Virus record (IMG/VR): IMGVR_UViG_3300046522_000297
Coordinates: 50,008 to 114,007 of that record
DNA: 64,000 bases
Direction: 5' to 3' (one strand)
From: a virus
How positions within the stretch are numbered: position 1 is the first letter of the stretch; every line of letters starts with the position of its first letter. Shown here in pieces: positions 6,624 through 13,403 of the stretch. The position numbers and the translations under genes are program-made. A model generated the notes under the pieces. The model saw nothing but the letters and a program-made list of their open reading frames with translations. It had not been told where the DNA came from and ran no database searches.

Positions 6624-6929
6624 ATGTCAGTGCCTATTTCATTTCAAGAAATTCAAAATAACATTGATCAAAGCATCGTGTCTAGAGTGATCCGAACCAT
6701 TGACGGTAAGTTGTCGGATCCCACTTACGCAAGGGAATGGATGTGTAATTCGGATACTAACCCAACTTATCGATTTGCAATCCCCGGCTCGGTGACCGAC
6801 TACGAAAAGAAGGCTATTATTAACACGTATATGAACGTGGGATGGGGCACCGTGGAGGTTAAAAACTCCTCTGAAAACGGTGAGCGTCCCGGTATGGTCG
6901 GTGTTGTATTGAAACAGCACGCTGAATAA
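6624..6929 (+). CDS. Unknown protein, 101 aa
   Basis: Not recognised. RBS CAGGAG seven bases before the ATG. Mixed alpha/beta composition, no membrane segment. Monocistronic: promoter and tRNA-like leader upstream, strong terminator downstream at 6936. Confidence 0.75.
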   Translation: MSVPISFQEIQNNIDQSIVSRVIRTIDGKLSDPTYAREWMCNSDTNPTYRFAIPGSVTDYEKKAIINTYMNVGWGTVEVKNSSENGERPGMVGVVLKQHAE

Positions 6930-6935
6930 GTTCTT

Positions 6936-6961
6936 CCCGGTCTAAGGCCGGGCTTTTTTTT
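6936..6961 (+). terminator. Rho-independent terminator
   Basis: CCCGG (6936-6940) pairs with CCGGG (6948-6952), followed by eight Ts and TAGCTCAAT, a tail seen after several terminators in this window. Confidence 0.88.
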
Positions 6962-6981
6962 AGCTCAATATATTTGTGTTA

Positions 6982-7020
6982 TTTGGTATAAGCTAAATGT
7001 AACAAAGTATCGTTACCTTT
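6982..7020 (+). promoter_or_regulatory. Promoter TTTGGTATAAG with 5' hairpin leader
   Basis: Motif 6982-6992. Leader stem GTAAC (6999-7003) with GTTAC (7012-7016), followed by CCTTTTTTTT. Drives 7055. Confidence 0.75.
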
Positions 7021-7054
7021 TTTTTGGCCAACCGAGCTTATATGGAGACATTAA

Positions 7055-7630
7055 ATGTCTGCAGTAACCAAACGTAATATCAGTGCATTGAAGGGCATGA
7101 AGCAGTTCGCTGTTCGTAGCCTGGAGCAACGCCAGCTCCGTCACCCCGACCACCGCTTCCTCTCGGTGGACGCCAAGCCTTTCCCCTGTCCTGTCAACGC
7201 AGTTATCAAAGCTGCTTCGGATATCGATTTCCGAGCGACCAAACCCAAGGATCTCCCCGAGGGTATGAACGCTCCTCGCAAGCGTGCAACTCCGGCAACG
7301 TACACTCCTCGTACTAACCTCGGCAAGTCCAAGTGGGATTTCCAGTATATGGAATCGGGTAACAGCATTGCCATCCCGGTCCAGGTATCGGAAAGCAATG
7401 ATTTCCAGTTCCGCCGTGAAGTGGCTCGTATCAAGGGTTGCGGTCGCGGAGTTCTCCGCTACCAAAAGAACCGTGGTTACGTCGACCCCGGTTTCCTGAT
7501 TCAGACTTCTGTCGAAGACATCGTCATCAAGACTTTACCTAACGGAGATCCAGTCACGAAACCCCATGTTGTCTTCTGGCGTATCGACGGCACTCCGATC
7601 GACCCTGCGTATCTCGCAGGTTCAATTTAA
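7055..7630 (+). CDS. Unknown basic protein, 191 aa
   Basis: Not recognised. The N-terminal third is Arg/Lys-rich; the remainder is mixed with a conserved-looking RFL-type beta region and no cysteine cluster. The basic charge suggests nucleic-acid contact (inference). C/G-ending codons and its own promoter-hairpin leader suggest high expression. Confidence 0.75.
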   Translation: MSAVTKRNISALKGMKQFAVRSLEQRQLRHPDHRFLSVDAKPFPCPVNAVIKAASDIDFRATKPKDLPEGMNAPRKRATPATYTPRTNLGKSKWDFQYMESGNSIAIPVQVSESNDFQFRREVARIKGCGRGVLRYQKNRGYVDPGFLIQTSVEDIVIKTLPNGDPVTKPHVVFWRIDGTPIDPAYLAGSI

Positions 7631-7643
7631 ATAACCGCATATC

Positions 7644-7688
7644 TTTTTGGTATAAGGAAAGTAGAGAAGAGCATATCTTCTCTTTTTG
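7644..7688 (+). promoter_or_regulatory. Promoter TTTTTGGTATAAG with 5' hairpin leader
   Basis: Motif 7644-7656. Leader stem GAGAAGA (7664-7670) with TCTTCTC (7676-7682), then TTTTTG, so it has the form of a promoter-proximal terminator. Confidence 0.78.
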
Positions 7689-7711
7689 CGCTTAACTAGC
7701 CATCTCCTTTT

Positions 7712-8062
7712 ATGGAAATCCCAACCAAGATCCTCGAAGCTTTGGGTTTCTCAAAGCCTAGAGAGGTTCTGAAGATTCACACTGATACTATCAATACTTC
7801 CCAGGTCAACATGATCGAGGAGTATTGCCCACCCGGTTGTGATCCTAAGAGAACCAAGCTGGCAATCAGCAAACGCGGTCGTAAGGACAGAGGTAACTTT
7901 GTTCAAGTCTACTACCGTGCAGGTAACAAACTCGCCCCTCAGCCAACGGCCGAGGACAAATCGAATCAATTCTGGAGAGAACTTAATGAGCTCGTCGAAC
8001 GAAACCAAAGCCGTGGTGAACGTCCACGCAGTCAAGAAAACCGAAACGGAAGCCGCCGCTGA
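7712..8062 (+). CDS. Unknown protein, 116 aa
   Basis: Not recognised. Residues 1-80 look folded (CPPGCDPKRTK turn, beta region). The last 30 residues are Arg/Asn/Glu-rich and overlap the start of the 7986 gene in another frame. First gene after the promoter at 7644. Confidence 0.68.
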   Translation: MEIPTKILEALGFSKPREVLKIHTDTINTSQVNMIEEYCPPGCDPKRTKLAISKRGRKDRGNFVQVYYRAGNKLAPQPTAEDKSNQFWRELNELVERNQSRGERPRSQENRNGSRR

Positions 8063-8147
8063 CAAAGCGTACTACGCTGCCAAGCGCGTCCGTAAGGGCA
8101 AAACCGCCAAGAAGCGCGCCGGCAGTGGCCGTGGTCACGCAGCATAA
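7986..8147 (+). CDS. Small very basic protein, 53 aa
   Basis: The ATG at 7986 follows GGAGAGAACTTA, a good ribosome site, even though 77 bases overlap the 7712 frame. The protein is Ala/Lys/Arg-rich, with a basic tail ending KKRAGSGRGHAA, and is probably disordered and nucleic-acid binding. It resembles in style the basic proteins at 12520 and 15007. Confidence 0.62.
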   Translation: MSSSNETKAVVNVHAVKKTETEAAADKAYYAAKRVRKGKTAKKRAGSGRGHAA

Positions 8148-8160
8148 CTAAGGAAATACA

Positions 8161-8352
8161 ATGGAAATCCTGCACAAGCTGTTCCCGTTCCTGGGCCAGG
8201 TCAAATCCCCGGCCGATAAAAAGGCCCCGAAGGTCTACCCGTTCTCGTCGACGCGTCAACACACCCGTGCAATCTGTCAAGGTTTGCACAACGTCCGGGT
8301 CAACGTCGCCGGCAAGCACAACACCGTGCTGCAAACGGGGGATGCCAAGTAA
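8161..8352 (+). CDS. Unknown protein, 63 aa
   Basis: Not recognised. AAGGAAATACA precedes the ATG. Hydrophobic start (LHKLFPFLG), then a basic region. Last gene of the operon from 7644, just before a sigma-70-like promoter for two tRNAs. Confidence 0.65.
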   Translation: MEILHKLFPFLGQVKSPADKKAPKVYPFSSTRQHTRAICQGLHNVRVNVAGKHNTVLQTGDAK

Positions 8353-8364
8353 GTAGCGCCGGAC

Positions 8365-8393
8365 TTGCAGTATAGTGACTACGTTGCTATAAT
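8365..8393 (+). promoter_or_regulatory. Host-type sigma-70 promoter for tRNAs
   Basis: TTGCAG (8365-8370), 17-base spacer, TATAAT (8388-8393) with a TGC extended -10. It lies 13 bases before the tRNA at 8407 and differs from the TTGGTATAAG class. Confidence 0.8.
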
Positions 8394-8406
8394 GTAAGTC
8401 TTCTGT

Positions 8407-8494
8407 GCGCCGGAAGCCCTATTGGTCGGAGGCCCTCGACTCATAATCGAGCTGCGAAAGCACGTTGCGGGTTCAAAGCCCGCCCGGCGCACCA
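8407..8494 (+). tRNA. Class II tRNA with anticodon CAT
   Basis: Acceptor GCGCCGG pairs perfectly with CCGGCGC. Anticodon stem CTCGA/TCGAG with loop CTCATAA (CAT). The 15-nt variable region contains TGC-GAAA-GCA. T arm GCGGG/CCCGC; A73 and CCA encoded. A long variable arm is normal for Leu, Ser or Tyr tRNAs, not for Met or Ile. The D arm (GCC..GGC) is Ser-like, whereas A73 is not. Confidence 0.82.
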
Positions 8495-8512
8495 ATAAAT
8501 AGTTGTTAAGAT

Positions 8513-8600
8513 GGACCGGAAGCCCTACTGGTCGGAGGCCCTCGACTAATAATCGAGCTTCGAAATCACATTGCGGGTTCAAAGACCGCCCGGTCCACCA
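8513..8600 (+). tRNA. Class II tRNA with anticodon AAT, copy of the 8407 tRNA
   Basis: Near-repeat of the 8407 tRNA. Its acceptor is changed on both sides (GGACCGG/CCGGTCC), so pairing is kept. Loop CTAATAA gives AAT. One mismatch in the T stem (GCGGG/ACCGC) and a weaker variable arm suggest early decay or altered use. Confidence 0.72.
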
Positions 8601-8619
8601 ACTCCGTAATTATAATAAG

Positions 8620-9042
8620 ATGCCTCAAGAAGCACAGTTTCCATTCGAAGGATATAGACTTTACATAGTACTTCACAAAAAAGAAGGCCGACGTATGGCT
8701 AACTTAGTGAAGAAAGACACGGGTAGTCAAGTAAGAACTACCATGTCGTACGCCCGTTATCTCATGTCAGTTCATTTAGGTAGAGTTTTGACCGAAGATG
8801 AGCATGTCGATCATAAAAATGACGATAAGTTGGATGATAGAATCGATAATTATCAGATTTTAACCCCAGCACAAAACCTTGAAAAGTATAATCGGTCACA
8901 CCCTAAAAAAGTCGTAGATGTAAGATGTTTTTGGTGTGGCACTACTTTTCAAATGGACAAAAGAAACGTCCCATTTAGGCCCAATGCTTGTTGCAGTAGA
9001 AAGTGCGCTAGAGCTAAGCAGTTTAACAGAGACAAAAGTTAG
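8620..9042 (+). CDS. HNH endonuclease, 140 aa
   Basis: I chose the ATG at 8620; upstream codons in this frame run through the tRNA at 8513. The HNH core is EHVDHKNDDKLDDRIDNYQIL (about residues 66-86), with the His-Asn pattern of HNH_3-type homing enzymes. A C-terminal zinc-knuckle-like region has CFWCGTTF and CCSRKCA, likely a DNA-recognition zinc finger. It lies between a tRNA pair and the L7/L12-like gene. Confidence 0.85.
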   Translation: MPQEAQFPFEGYRLYIVLHKKEGRRMANLVKKDTGSQVRTTMSYARYLMSVHLGRVLTEDEHVDHKNDDKLDDRIDNYQILTPAQNLEKYNRSHPKKVVDVRCFWCGTTFQMDKRNVPFRPNACCSRKCARAKQFNRDKS

Positions 9043-9077
9043 TAGTCCTCTCACACAATCCGTTTTAGGAGTTTCGC

Positions 9078-9500
9078 TTGGAAACGTCCAATTCCCCAAC
9101 GGTTCTTACCGTTCCAGAGATCGAAGCAATGCTTCGTATCACCACCGCACAAGTAACAATTACGAAAGAGGTCGAAGGTGTAAACCTCGATGACCTCTGC
9201 CGTAAACTGTTGCAAATGCATGAAGAGGCGGCAAACGATCCGAACATCGCAGCTCGTTTCCCTCCCAGAACCATTGATGTCAAGGTGCAGTTCAGCAACA
9301 ACAAGATCGGCGCAATCAAAATTGTCCGTATGCTTACGGGTCAGGGTTTGAAAGAGTCGAAAGATCTCTGTGATTATGCGGCCCGTGATTTCGGAGGACG
9401 TAGCTCCGTAGTTTTACGTGGAATCCGCCCCGAGGCCTTTACGGCAGTCCAGCGAGAAACCCCTTTCATGGGTGATGTCTCGGTATCTGAACACAACTAA
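9078..9500 (+). CDS. Protein with ribosomal L7/L12 C-terminal-like domain
   Basis: 140 aa. Residues 66-105 match the C-terminal domain of ribosomal stalk protein L7/L12: KIGAIKIVR, then the helix turn TGQGLKESKDLCD (compare K.AVIK.VR...GLGLKEAKDLV). In L7/L12 this domain recruits translational GTPases. The N-terminal 60 residues lack the L12 dimerisation hinge and are helical. The start is a TTG at 9078, chosen because TAGGAG lies seven bases upstream. The terminator at 9515 ends the unit. It may bait or recruit elongation factors (inference). Confidence 0.72.
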   Translation: METSNSPTVLTVPEIEAMLRITTAQVTITKEVEGVNLDDLCRKLLQMHEEAANDPNIAARFPPRTIDVKVQFSNNKIGAIKIVRMLTGQGLKESKDLCDYAARDFGGRSSVVLRGIRPEAFTAVQRETPFMGDVSVSEHN

Positions 9501-9514
9501 GTTTCACCCCGCCG

Positions 9515-9548
9515 AGGGCTAAGAGAAATCTTGGCCCTTTCTTCTTTT
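9515..9548 (+). terminator. Rho-independent terminator
   Basis: AGGGCTAAGA (9515-9524), GAAA loop, TCTTGGCCCT (9529-9538), then a T-rich tail. Confidence 0.85.
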
Positions 9549-9570
9549 CGTCCAACCAAATAGGACTCAT

Positions 9571-11685
9571 ATGAATCACTCCGTAGCAACTATCCCGCGT
9601 CGTCCGCTCGCTACCGCCGTCACTCAAGCTCTGTCGGCTCTCAAGACGGTACGTGCTGCTGCAGCTGAGGATGAGTCGAATTCGGTCAACACCGAACTCG
9701 CCATTTCCCCGGAACTCGACGCTGCAGTCGAAGACGTCATCGCCCAAGCCAAGGCCCTGGAACTCCTGGAGCCGGTCAAGGCAGAACTGCCGAAAGTCGA
9801 CCTGAGCACGGTCGTCGAATTCGTCCCGGTCAAGAACAAGATCGGCCGCTACCGCATCGTCTCGACGAAGCTGCGCCAGTTTATCCACGATTCCACCGAT
9901 ACCGGCTTCATGTCGGAAAAGATGCTGGAATCGATCCACGACAGCGAAGAGCAGAAAGCAGCCCGTCTGCGTATCTCGCTTATCGATCTGGAAGCGATGT
10001 TCCGCAGCTTCCACGACTTCGCCTCGATCGATGAAGACGACGTCAAGTCCTCGGCTTCCGGCCTGACCTGGCCCGAATACAAGACGATGTTCGACGACCT
10101 GAACCAGCGTTATAGCACCTGGCTGGAAATGCGTCGTGCTGCTGCACAAGCCAAACATGACGCACACATGGCTCAGTTCAACAGCGGCGTGGCGGACTAC
10201 GAAAGCACGCTCGTCGGCCTGAAGGGTGAATCGATCAAGCGTCTGAACGGCACGGCGATTCCGTACGTGTTCGATATGGGTGGCCAGAAGATCGTCGGCA
10301 AGATCACCAATGCCCGTGAACAAGAACACCCGATGATGGGTAAGTGGATAGAAGTCCGTTACGAAATCCACACCCACAACGGCATCGGCCTGTCGAGCAC
10401 CAACCACAAGCTGGATATCCCGATCTACGAAGGCGTAGCTTCGCTGGAATCGCTCGGCCTGACCCGCCTGGACAAGTGCTCGGAAAGCGTGAAAGCTGCC
10501 CTGATCGCCCGTGGCGAGAAGTACCTGAAGTTGCACGAGAAGCCGGCGTACGTCATGTCGACGGGCAATATCACCCGCAAGGAAGGCCGCAACACGTACC
10601 AATTCAACGCCAAGGGTCGCGCCATGGTCGATATCCTCGGCCATCGTCAGATGGATACGAACTACTACGCACACTTCCACGTGGCGGATCCGGACGGCAT
10701 GGAACCGGACGACTACATCCCGATGTCGAAGGTCGACGACTACATCAAGATGAGCTGCAGCCCGTACCTGTACGGCTTCTCGTTCAAGGCCAAACTCTGG
10801 GGCGAAATGCTCGTCGACCAAATCACGGAAATCCAGTTCCGTGACGACGTCTACGACAAGCTGGTCCTGGACGATGCCACCAAGCGCATGATCTTCGCTC
10901 AAGTCACCGATACCGGCGACGCTGACACAGATCTGATCGCTGGTAAAGGCGTCGGCTGCATCGCCCTGCTGGAAGGTCCTCCGGGTGTCGGTAAAACCCT
11001 GACGGCGGAAGCTGTCTCGGAAACCCTGAAGCGTCCGATTTACTATGTGTCGGTCGGCGAACTGGGTACCAGTGCTCGTTCGCTGGAAACCAACCTGAAG
11101 GAAATTCTGGAAATCGCAGCTTCCTGGAATGCCATTCTGCTGCTGGACGAAGGTGACGTGTTCCTGGAACGCCGTGACAGCCACGATCTGGAGCGTAACG
11201 CCATGGTTGCCGTGTTCCTGCGTCTGCTGGAGTATTTCCCGGGCATCATGTTCCTGACGACCAACCGTGCCGACAACATCGACCCGGCCTTCGAGTCCCG
11301 CATCACGCTTTGCATCCACTACAAGGATCTGGACGCAAGCAGCCGCTTCAAGATCTGGACGAACCTGCTGAATGCTGCTAAAATCAAGAGCATCAATACG
11401 GAAGCCATCGATCGTCTGTCGCACTTCAAGCTGAACGGTCGTCAGATCAAGCAGGTGATCAAGTCGGCGGGTGCACTGGCTCGTTTCGAGAAGCGCAACC
11501 TGGAATACGACGACTTCATGACCGTCATCCAGCAGAAGGAAGACTTCAAGAAGGCCACCGTCTACCAGCTCGGCAAGGGTCTGTCTGACGACAAGGCAGC
11601 AGCACCGGTGAAGGAAGTGGGCCTGGTCCGCCGTGTGTGGAACGCCCTGGTCAACAACGGCCAGAGCCTGGGTCAAGGCCAGTAA
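9571..11685 (+). CDS. AAA+ ATPase, 704 aa
   Basis: The C-terminal half is a single AAA+ module: Walker A GPPGVGKT at residues 469-476, Walker B LLLDEGD with Asp526, sensor-1 Asn565 in TTNRAD, and an Arg near 576 (ESR) as a likely finger. Walker B has E-G after D, so the catalytic Glu is present. The N-terminal 450 residues are a large substrate or adaptor region, helical then beta-rich, with no named domain. It probably remodels or unfolds proteins or complexes as a hexamer. A long C/G-ending coding bias also creates an antisense open frame of 740 codons, which I regard as spurious. The strong bias suggests high expression. Confidence 0.88.
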   Translation: MNHSVATIPRRPLATAVTQALSALKTVRAAAAEDESNSVNTELAISPELDAAVEDVIAQAKALELLEPVKAELPKVDLSTVVEFVPVKNKIGRYRIVSTKLRQFIHDSTDTGFMSEKMLESIHDSEEQKAARLRISLIDLEAMFRSFHDFASIDEDDVKSSASGLTWPEYKTMFDDLNQRYSTWLEMRRAAAQAKHDAHMAQFNSGVADYESTLVGLKGESIKRLNGTAIPYVFDMGGQKIVGKITNAREQEHPMMGKWIEVRYEIHTHNGIGLSSTNHKLDIPIYEGVASLESLGLTRLDKCSESVKAALIARGEKYLKLHEKPAYVMSTGNITRKEGRNTYQFNAKGRAMVDILGHRQMDTNYYAHFHVADPDGMEPDDYIPMSKVDDYIKMSCSPYLYGFSFKAKLWGEMLVDQITEIQFRDDVYDKLVLDDATKRMIFAQVTDTGDADTDLIAGKGVGCIALLEGPPGVGKTLTAEAVSETLKRPIYYVSVGELGTSARSLETNLKEILEIAASWNAILLLDEGDVFLERRDSHDLERNAMVAVFLRLLEYFPGIMFLTTNRADNIDPAFESRITLCIHYKDLDASSRFKIWTNLLNAAKIKSINTEAIDRLSHFKLNGRQIKQVIKSAGALARFEKRNLEYDDFMTVIQQKEDFKKATVYQLGKGLSDDKAAAPVKEVGLVRRVWNALVNNGQSLGQGQ

Positions 11686-11695
11686 CAAGTATTAC

Positions 11696-11780
11696 GGGAG
11701 CATGGTGGAACTGGGATACACTACAGTCTTAAACACTGTCGCCTTCGGGATTGCGGGTTCGACTCCCGCTGCTCCCACCA
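11696..11780 (+). tRNA. tRNA-Leu (anticodon TAA)
   Basis: Acceptor GGGAGCA/TGCTCCC. Anticodon stem ACAGT/ACTGT, loop CTTAAAC (TAA). Class II variable arm CGCCTTCGGGATT, T arm GCGGG/CCCGC, CCA encoded. Confidence 0.94.
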
Positions 11781-11787
11781 AAACAAC

Positions 11788-11822
11788 GGCCGGCTAGGTT
11801 AACTCTTAGTCGGTCTTTTAAT
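11788..11822 (+). terminator. Rho-independent terminator
   Basis: 11-bp stem 11788-11798 with 11805-11815 (three G-U pairs), followed by TTTTAATTT. Ends the AAA+ gene and tRNA-Leu transcript. Confidence 0.75.
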
Positions 11823-11841
11823 TTGTGAAGTTCTTTTAAGA

Positions 11842-12207
11842 ATGGATATTAGTATGTCGAAGCAAGAAAAAATCGCAGCAGCAAAAGCAACGAAGACCTC
11901 CAAGCCGACCGTGGCCCAATTCACGGGTTCGCTCGACACGACGGCGTTCGAAAAGGACTCTGTCTCCCCGGCGGATCGTTTCTGGAACATCAAGGGCACG
12001 AGCTACTATAGCCGTGACAAGGGCCTGCTGAAGGGTCTGCGTCGTGTCCTGAACCTGAAGGCAGGCGTGAACGAAGACGTGGCTGACGTCATCGAACACG
12101 ACAAGAACGACAAGGAAATCATCGTCGACAAAATCGCTGCTGTCCCGGCGAAAGACTGGCCGTTCAAGATCACCAAGGGCCCGGCTCATCCGCGCCTGAA
12201 CGGCTAA
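11842..12207 (+). CDS. Unknown protein, 121 aa
   Basis: Not recognised. The N-terminal 35 residues are Lys/Ala/Thr-rich and likely disordered; the rest is charged alpha/beta. ATG at 11842 or, four codons on, at 11854. Near the C-terminus it carries P-A-K-DWPF, a short motif also found near the end of the 16693 protein. C/G-ending codons suggest good expression. Confidence 0.72.
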   Translation: MDISMSKQEKIAAAKATKTSKPTVAQFTGSLDTTAFEKDSVSPADRFWNIKGTSYYSRDKGLLKGLRRVLNLKAGVNEDVADVIEHDKNDKEIIVDKIAAVPAKDWPFKITKGPAHPRLNG

Positions 12208-12237
12208 GCTCAGCAGTTTCAATAATCACTCTAGGTA

Positions 12238-12288
12238 TTGGTATAATATAAGTAACATAGAAATATGTATCTTTTCTTATGCTTACCT
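12238..12288 (+). promoter_or_regulatory. Promoter TTGGTATAAT with 5' hairpin leader
   Basis: Motif 12238-12247. Leader TAAGTAACATAG pairs with CTTATGCTTAC (12275-12286) with a bulge. Drives 12313. Confidence 0.7.
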
Positions 12289-12312
12289 AGGGTTAAGCTG
12301 AAAGGAATTGAG

Positions 12313-12489
12313 ATGTTCAACATCCTCAACAATCTGGCGAAAGCTGCTGTCGGTATCGTGGTGGAAACTCCGCTGGCCATCGCAGCTGATGTCGTAACCC
12401 TCGGTGGCACCTTGACCGACAAGGACAAGACCTACACCGAGACCGCTGTCGAAAACGTTTACAAGAACGTCGAGAAAGCAACGAAGTAA
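12313..12489 (+). CDS. Small amphipathic phage protein, 58 aa
   Basis: The ATG at 12313 follows AAAGGAATTGAG. The sequence MFNILNNLAKAAVGIVVETP, then ADVVTLGGTLTDKDK, matches a widespread class of roughly 60-aa phage proteins of unknown function that I recall from other tailed phages. Residues 5-30 could be a membrane-associated amphipathic helix. Confidence 0.72.
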   Translation: MFNILNNLAKAAVGIVVETPLAIAADVVTLGGTLTDKDKTYTETAVENVYKNVEKATK

Positions 12490-12519
12490 CAACCTTCCAT
12501 AACTTCAAAGGGAAATCCT

Positions 12520-12765
12520 GTGTCTGCAAAGAAAGAAGCTAAAGGCGGCAAGCCCGCACCCGTCGCACCGGCCAAGAAAGCCAAAGTCGATCCGGCAACC
12601 AAGATCAAGCGCAATGCTGACGGTACCAAGGCCATGAAAGTGGCACGTGGCACCGAGCGTCGTCGCCGTCGTGAAGGTCTGCGTCAGGACTGGAAAACCC
12701 ATCCGAACGCAAAGCAAATGCTGAAGCCGGGTCAACAGACCGTGGCAGAAGCACAAGCAGCGTAA
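12520..12765 (+). CDS. Small very basic protein, 81 aa
   Basis: GTG start with AAAGGGA upstream. Lys/Ala/Pro-rich first 30 residues, then an Arg cluster (ERRRRREGLRQDWK). Predicted to bind nucleic acid or be disordered; not homologous to a family I know. Second gene of the 12238 transcript. Confidence 0.7.
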   Translation: MSAKKEAKGGKPAPVAPAKKAKVDPATKIKRNADGTKAMKVARGTERRRRREGLRQDWKTHPNAKQMLKPGQQTVAEAQAA

Positions 12766-12814
12766 AAGCAGTACCCACCGCTCCGGCTGAATCAGTGCGG
12801 GGCGGTGGTCCAGA

Positions 12815-12891
12815 CGGGAAGATAGCTTAGTTGGTAGAGCGCCGTATCTGAGGTACGCATGTCAGAGGTTCAAATCCTCTCTTTCCGACCA
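12815..12891 (+). tRNA. tRNA, anticodon uncertain (TGA or GAG)
   Basis: Acceptor CGGGAAG/CTTTCCG, T arm AGAGG/CCTCT, CCA encoded. Canonical numbering gives loop TCTGAGG (TGA) but with C at position 33; shifting by one gives T33 and GAG with a poor stem. One extra base lies between the acceptor and D stems. The short variable region does not suit Ser or Leu. Confidence 0.65.
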
Positions 12892-12913
12892 AAATTCAAT
12901 CAACGAAATTATC

Positions 12914-13102
12914 ATGTACATTACCTGGACTCTCCTATTTATTGTATCTGCAATCCTCGGAGGGCTCTTCGGTGATTGTGGTATGACTGCAACAGCGGGT
13001 GGATTGTTTTCCATCGCTCTAGTTGCAGCAATTGCATTATTCGTAACGTGGATAGATGACGTAGAAACTAAAACCGTTGACGACTCGGTACGTAAGCGTT
13101 AA
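12914..13102 (+). CDS. Two-span membrane protein, 62 aa
   Basis: Spans at about residues 5-22 and 27-46, joined by a Gly-rich GDCGMTATAGG turn, with an acidic then basic tail. It sits between two tRNAs, so it shares their transcript. Function unknown. Confidence 0.72.
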   Translation: MYITWTLLFIVSAILGGLFGDCGMTATAGGLFSIALVAAIALFVTWIDDVETKTVDDSVRKR

Positions 13103-13117
13103 AATAGTATCTCAAAT

Positions 13118-13193
13118 GCGGGGTTAGCTCAGTTGGTAGAGCGCTTTCCTTCCAAGTAAGAGGTCGCCGATTCGAATTCGGCATCCCGCTCCA
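13118..13193 (+). tRNA. tRNA-Gly (anticodon TCC)
   Basis: Acceptor GCGGGGT/ATCCCGC. Loop CTTCCAA (TCC). Anticodon stem CTTTC/GTAAG with one T-T mismatch. T arm GCCGA/TCGGC, CCA encoded. Confidence 0.9.
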
Positions 13194-13205
13194 GGTTTCC
13201 TTCTT

Positions 13206-13247
13206 ATCGCCGAGGTAGATCACAACGATCCCTCGGCGATTCTTTTT
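13206..13247 (+). terminator. Strong rho-independent terminator
   Basis: ATCGCCGAGG (13206-13215) pairs with CCTCGGCGAT (13231-13240), then TCTTTTT. Ends the tRNA-Gly transcript. Confidence 0.88.
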
Positions 13248-13254
13248 CGTACCT

Positions 13255-13378
13255 ACACCGATTCCCCATCTTCAAAATTACTCTAAAGGCAATCTCGCCA
13301 TTATACGTTGTTGACACTGCGTAAGGGTCGAGGATGAGGAATCGGTGTGGGCACGTGTCCACTAGACCAATGTTGGTC
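13255..13378 (+). ncRNA. Candidate structured leader or small RNA
   Basis: ACACCGATTCC (13255-13265) pairs exactly with GGAATCGGTGT (13338-13348); CATC (13267-13270) pairs with GATG (13333-13336). About 60 nt are enclosed. A second hairpin, GACCAA-TG-TTGGTC, lies at 13365-13378. It sits between a terminator and the 13404 gene, so it is probably that gene's 5' leader. No known riboswitch core recognised. Confidence 0.55.
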
Positions 13379-13403
13379 ATAACTCCAAATAAATAGGAAA
13401 AAC

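Noticed and set aside
9466-11688. 740-codon open frame on the minus strand
   Set aside because: It is antisense to the AAA+ ATPase, lacks a promoter or ribosome site, and its openness follows from C/G-ending codons on the other strand.
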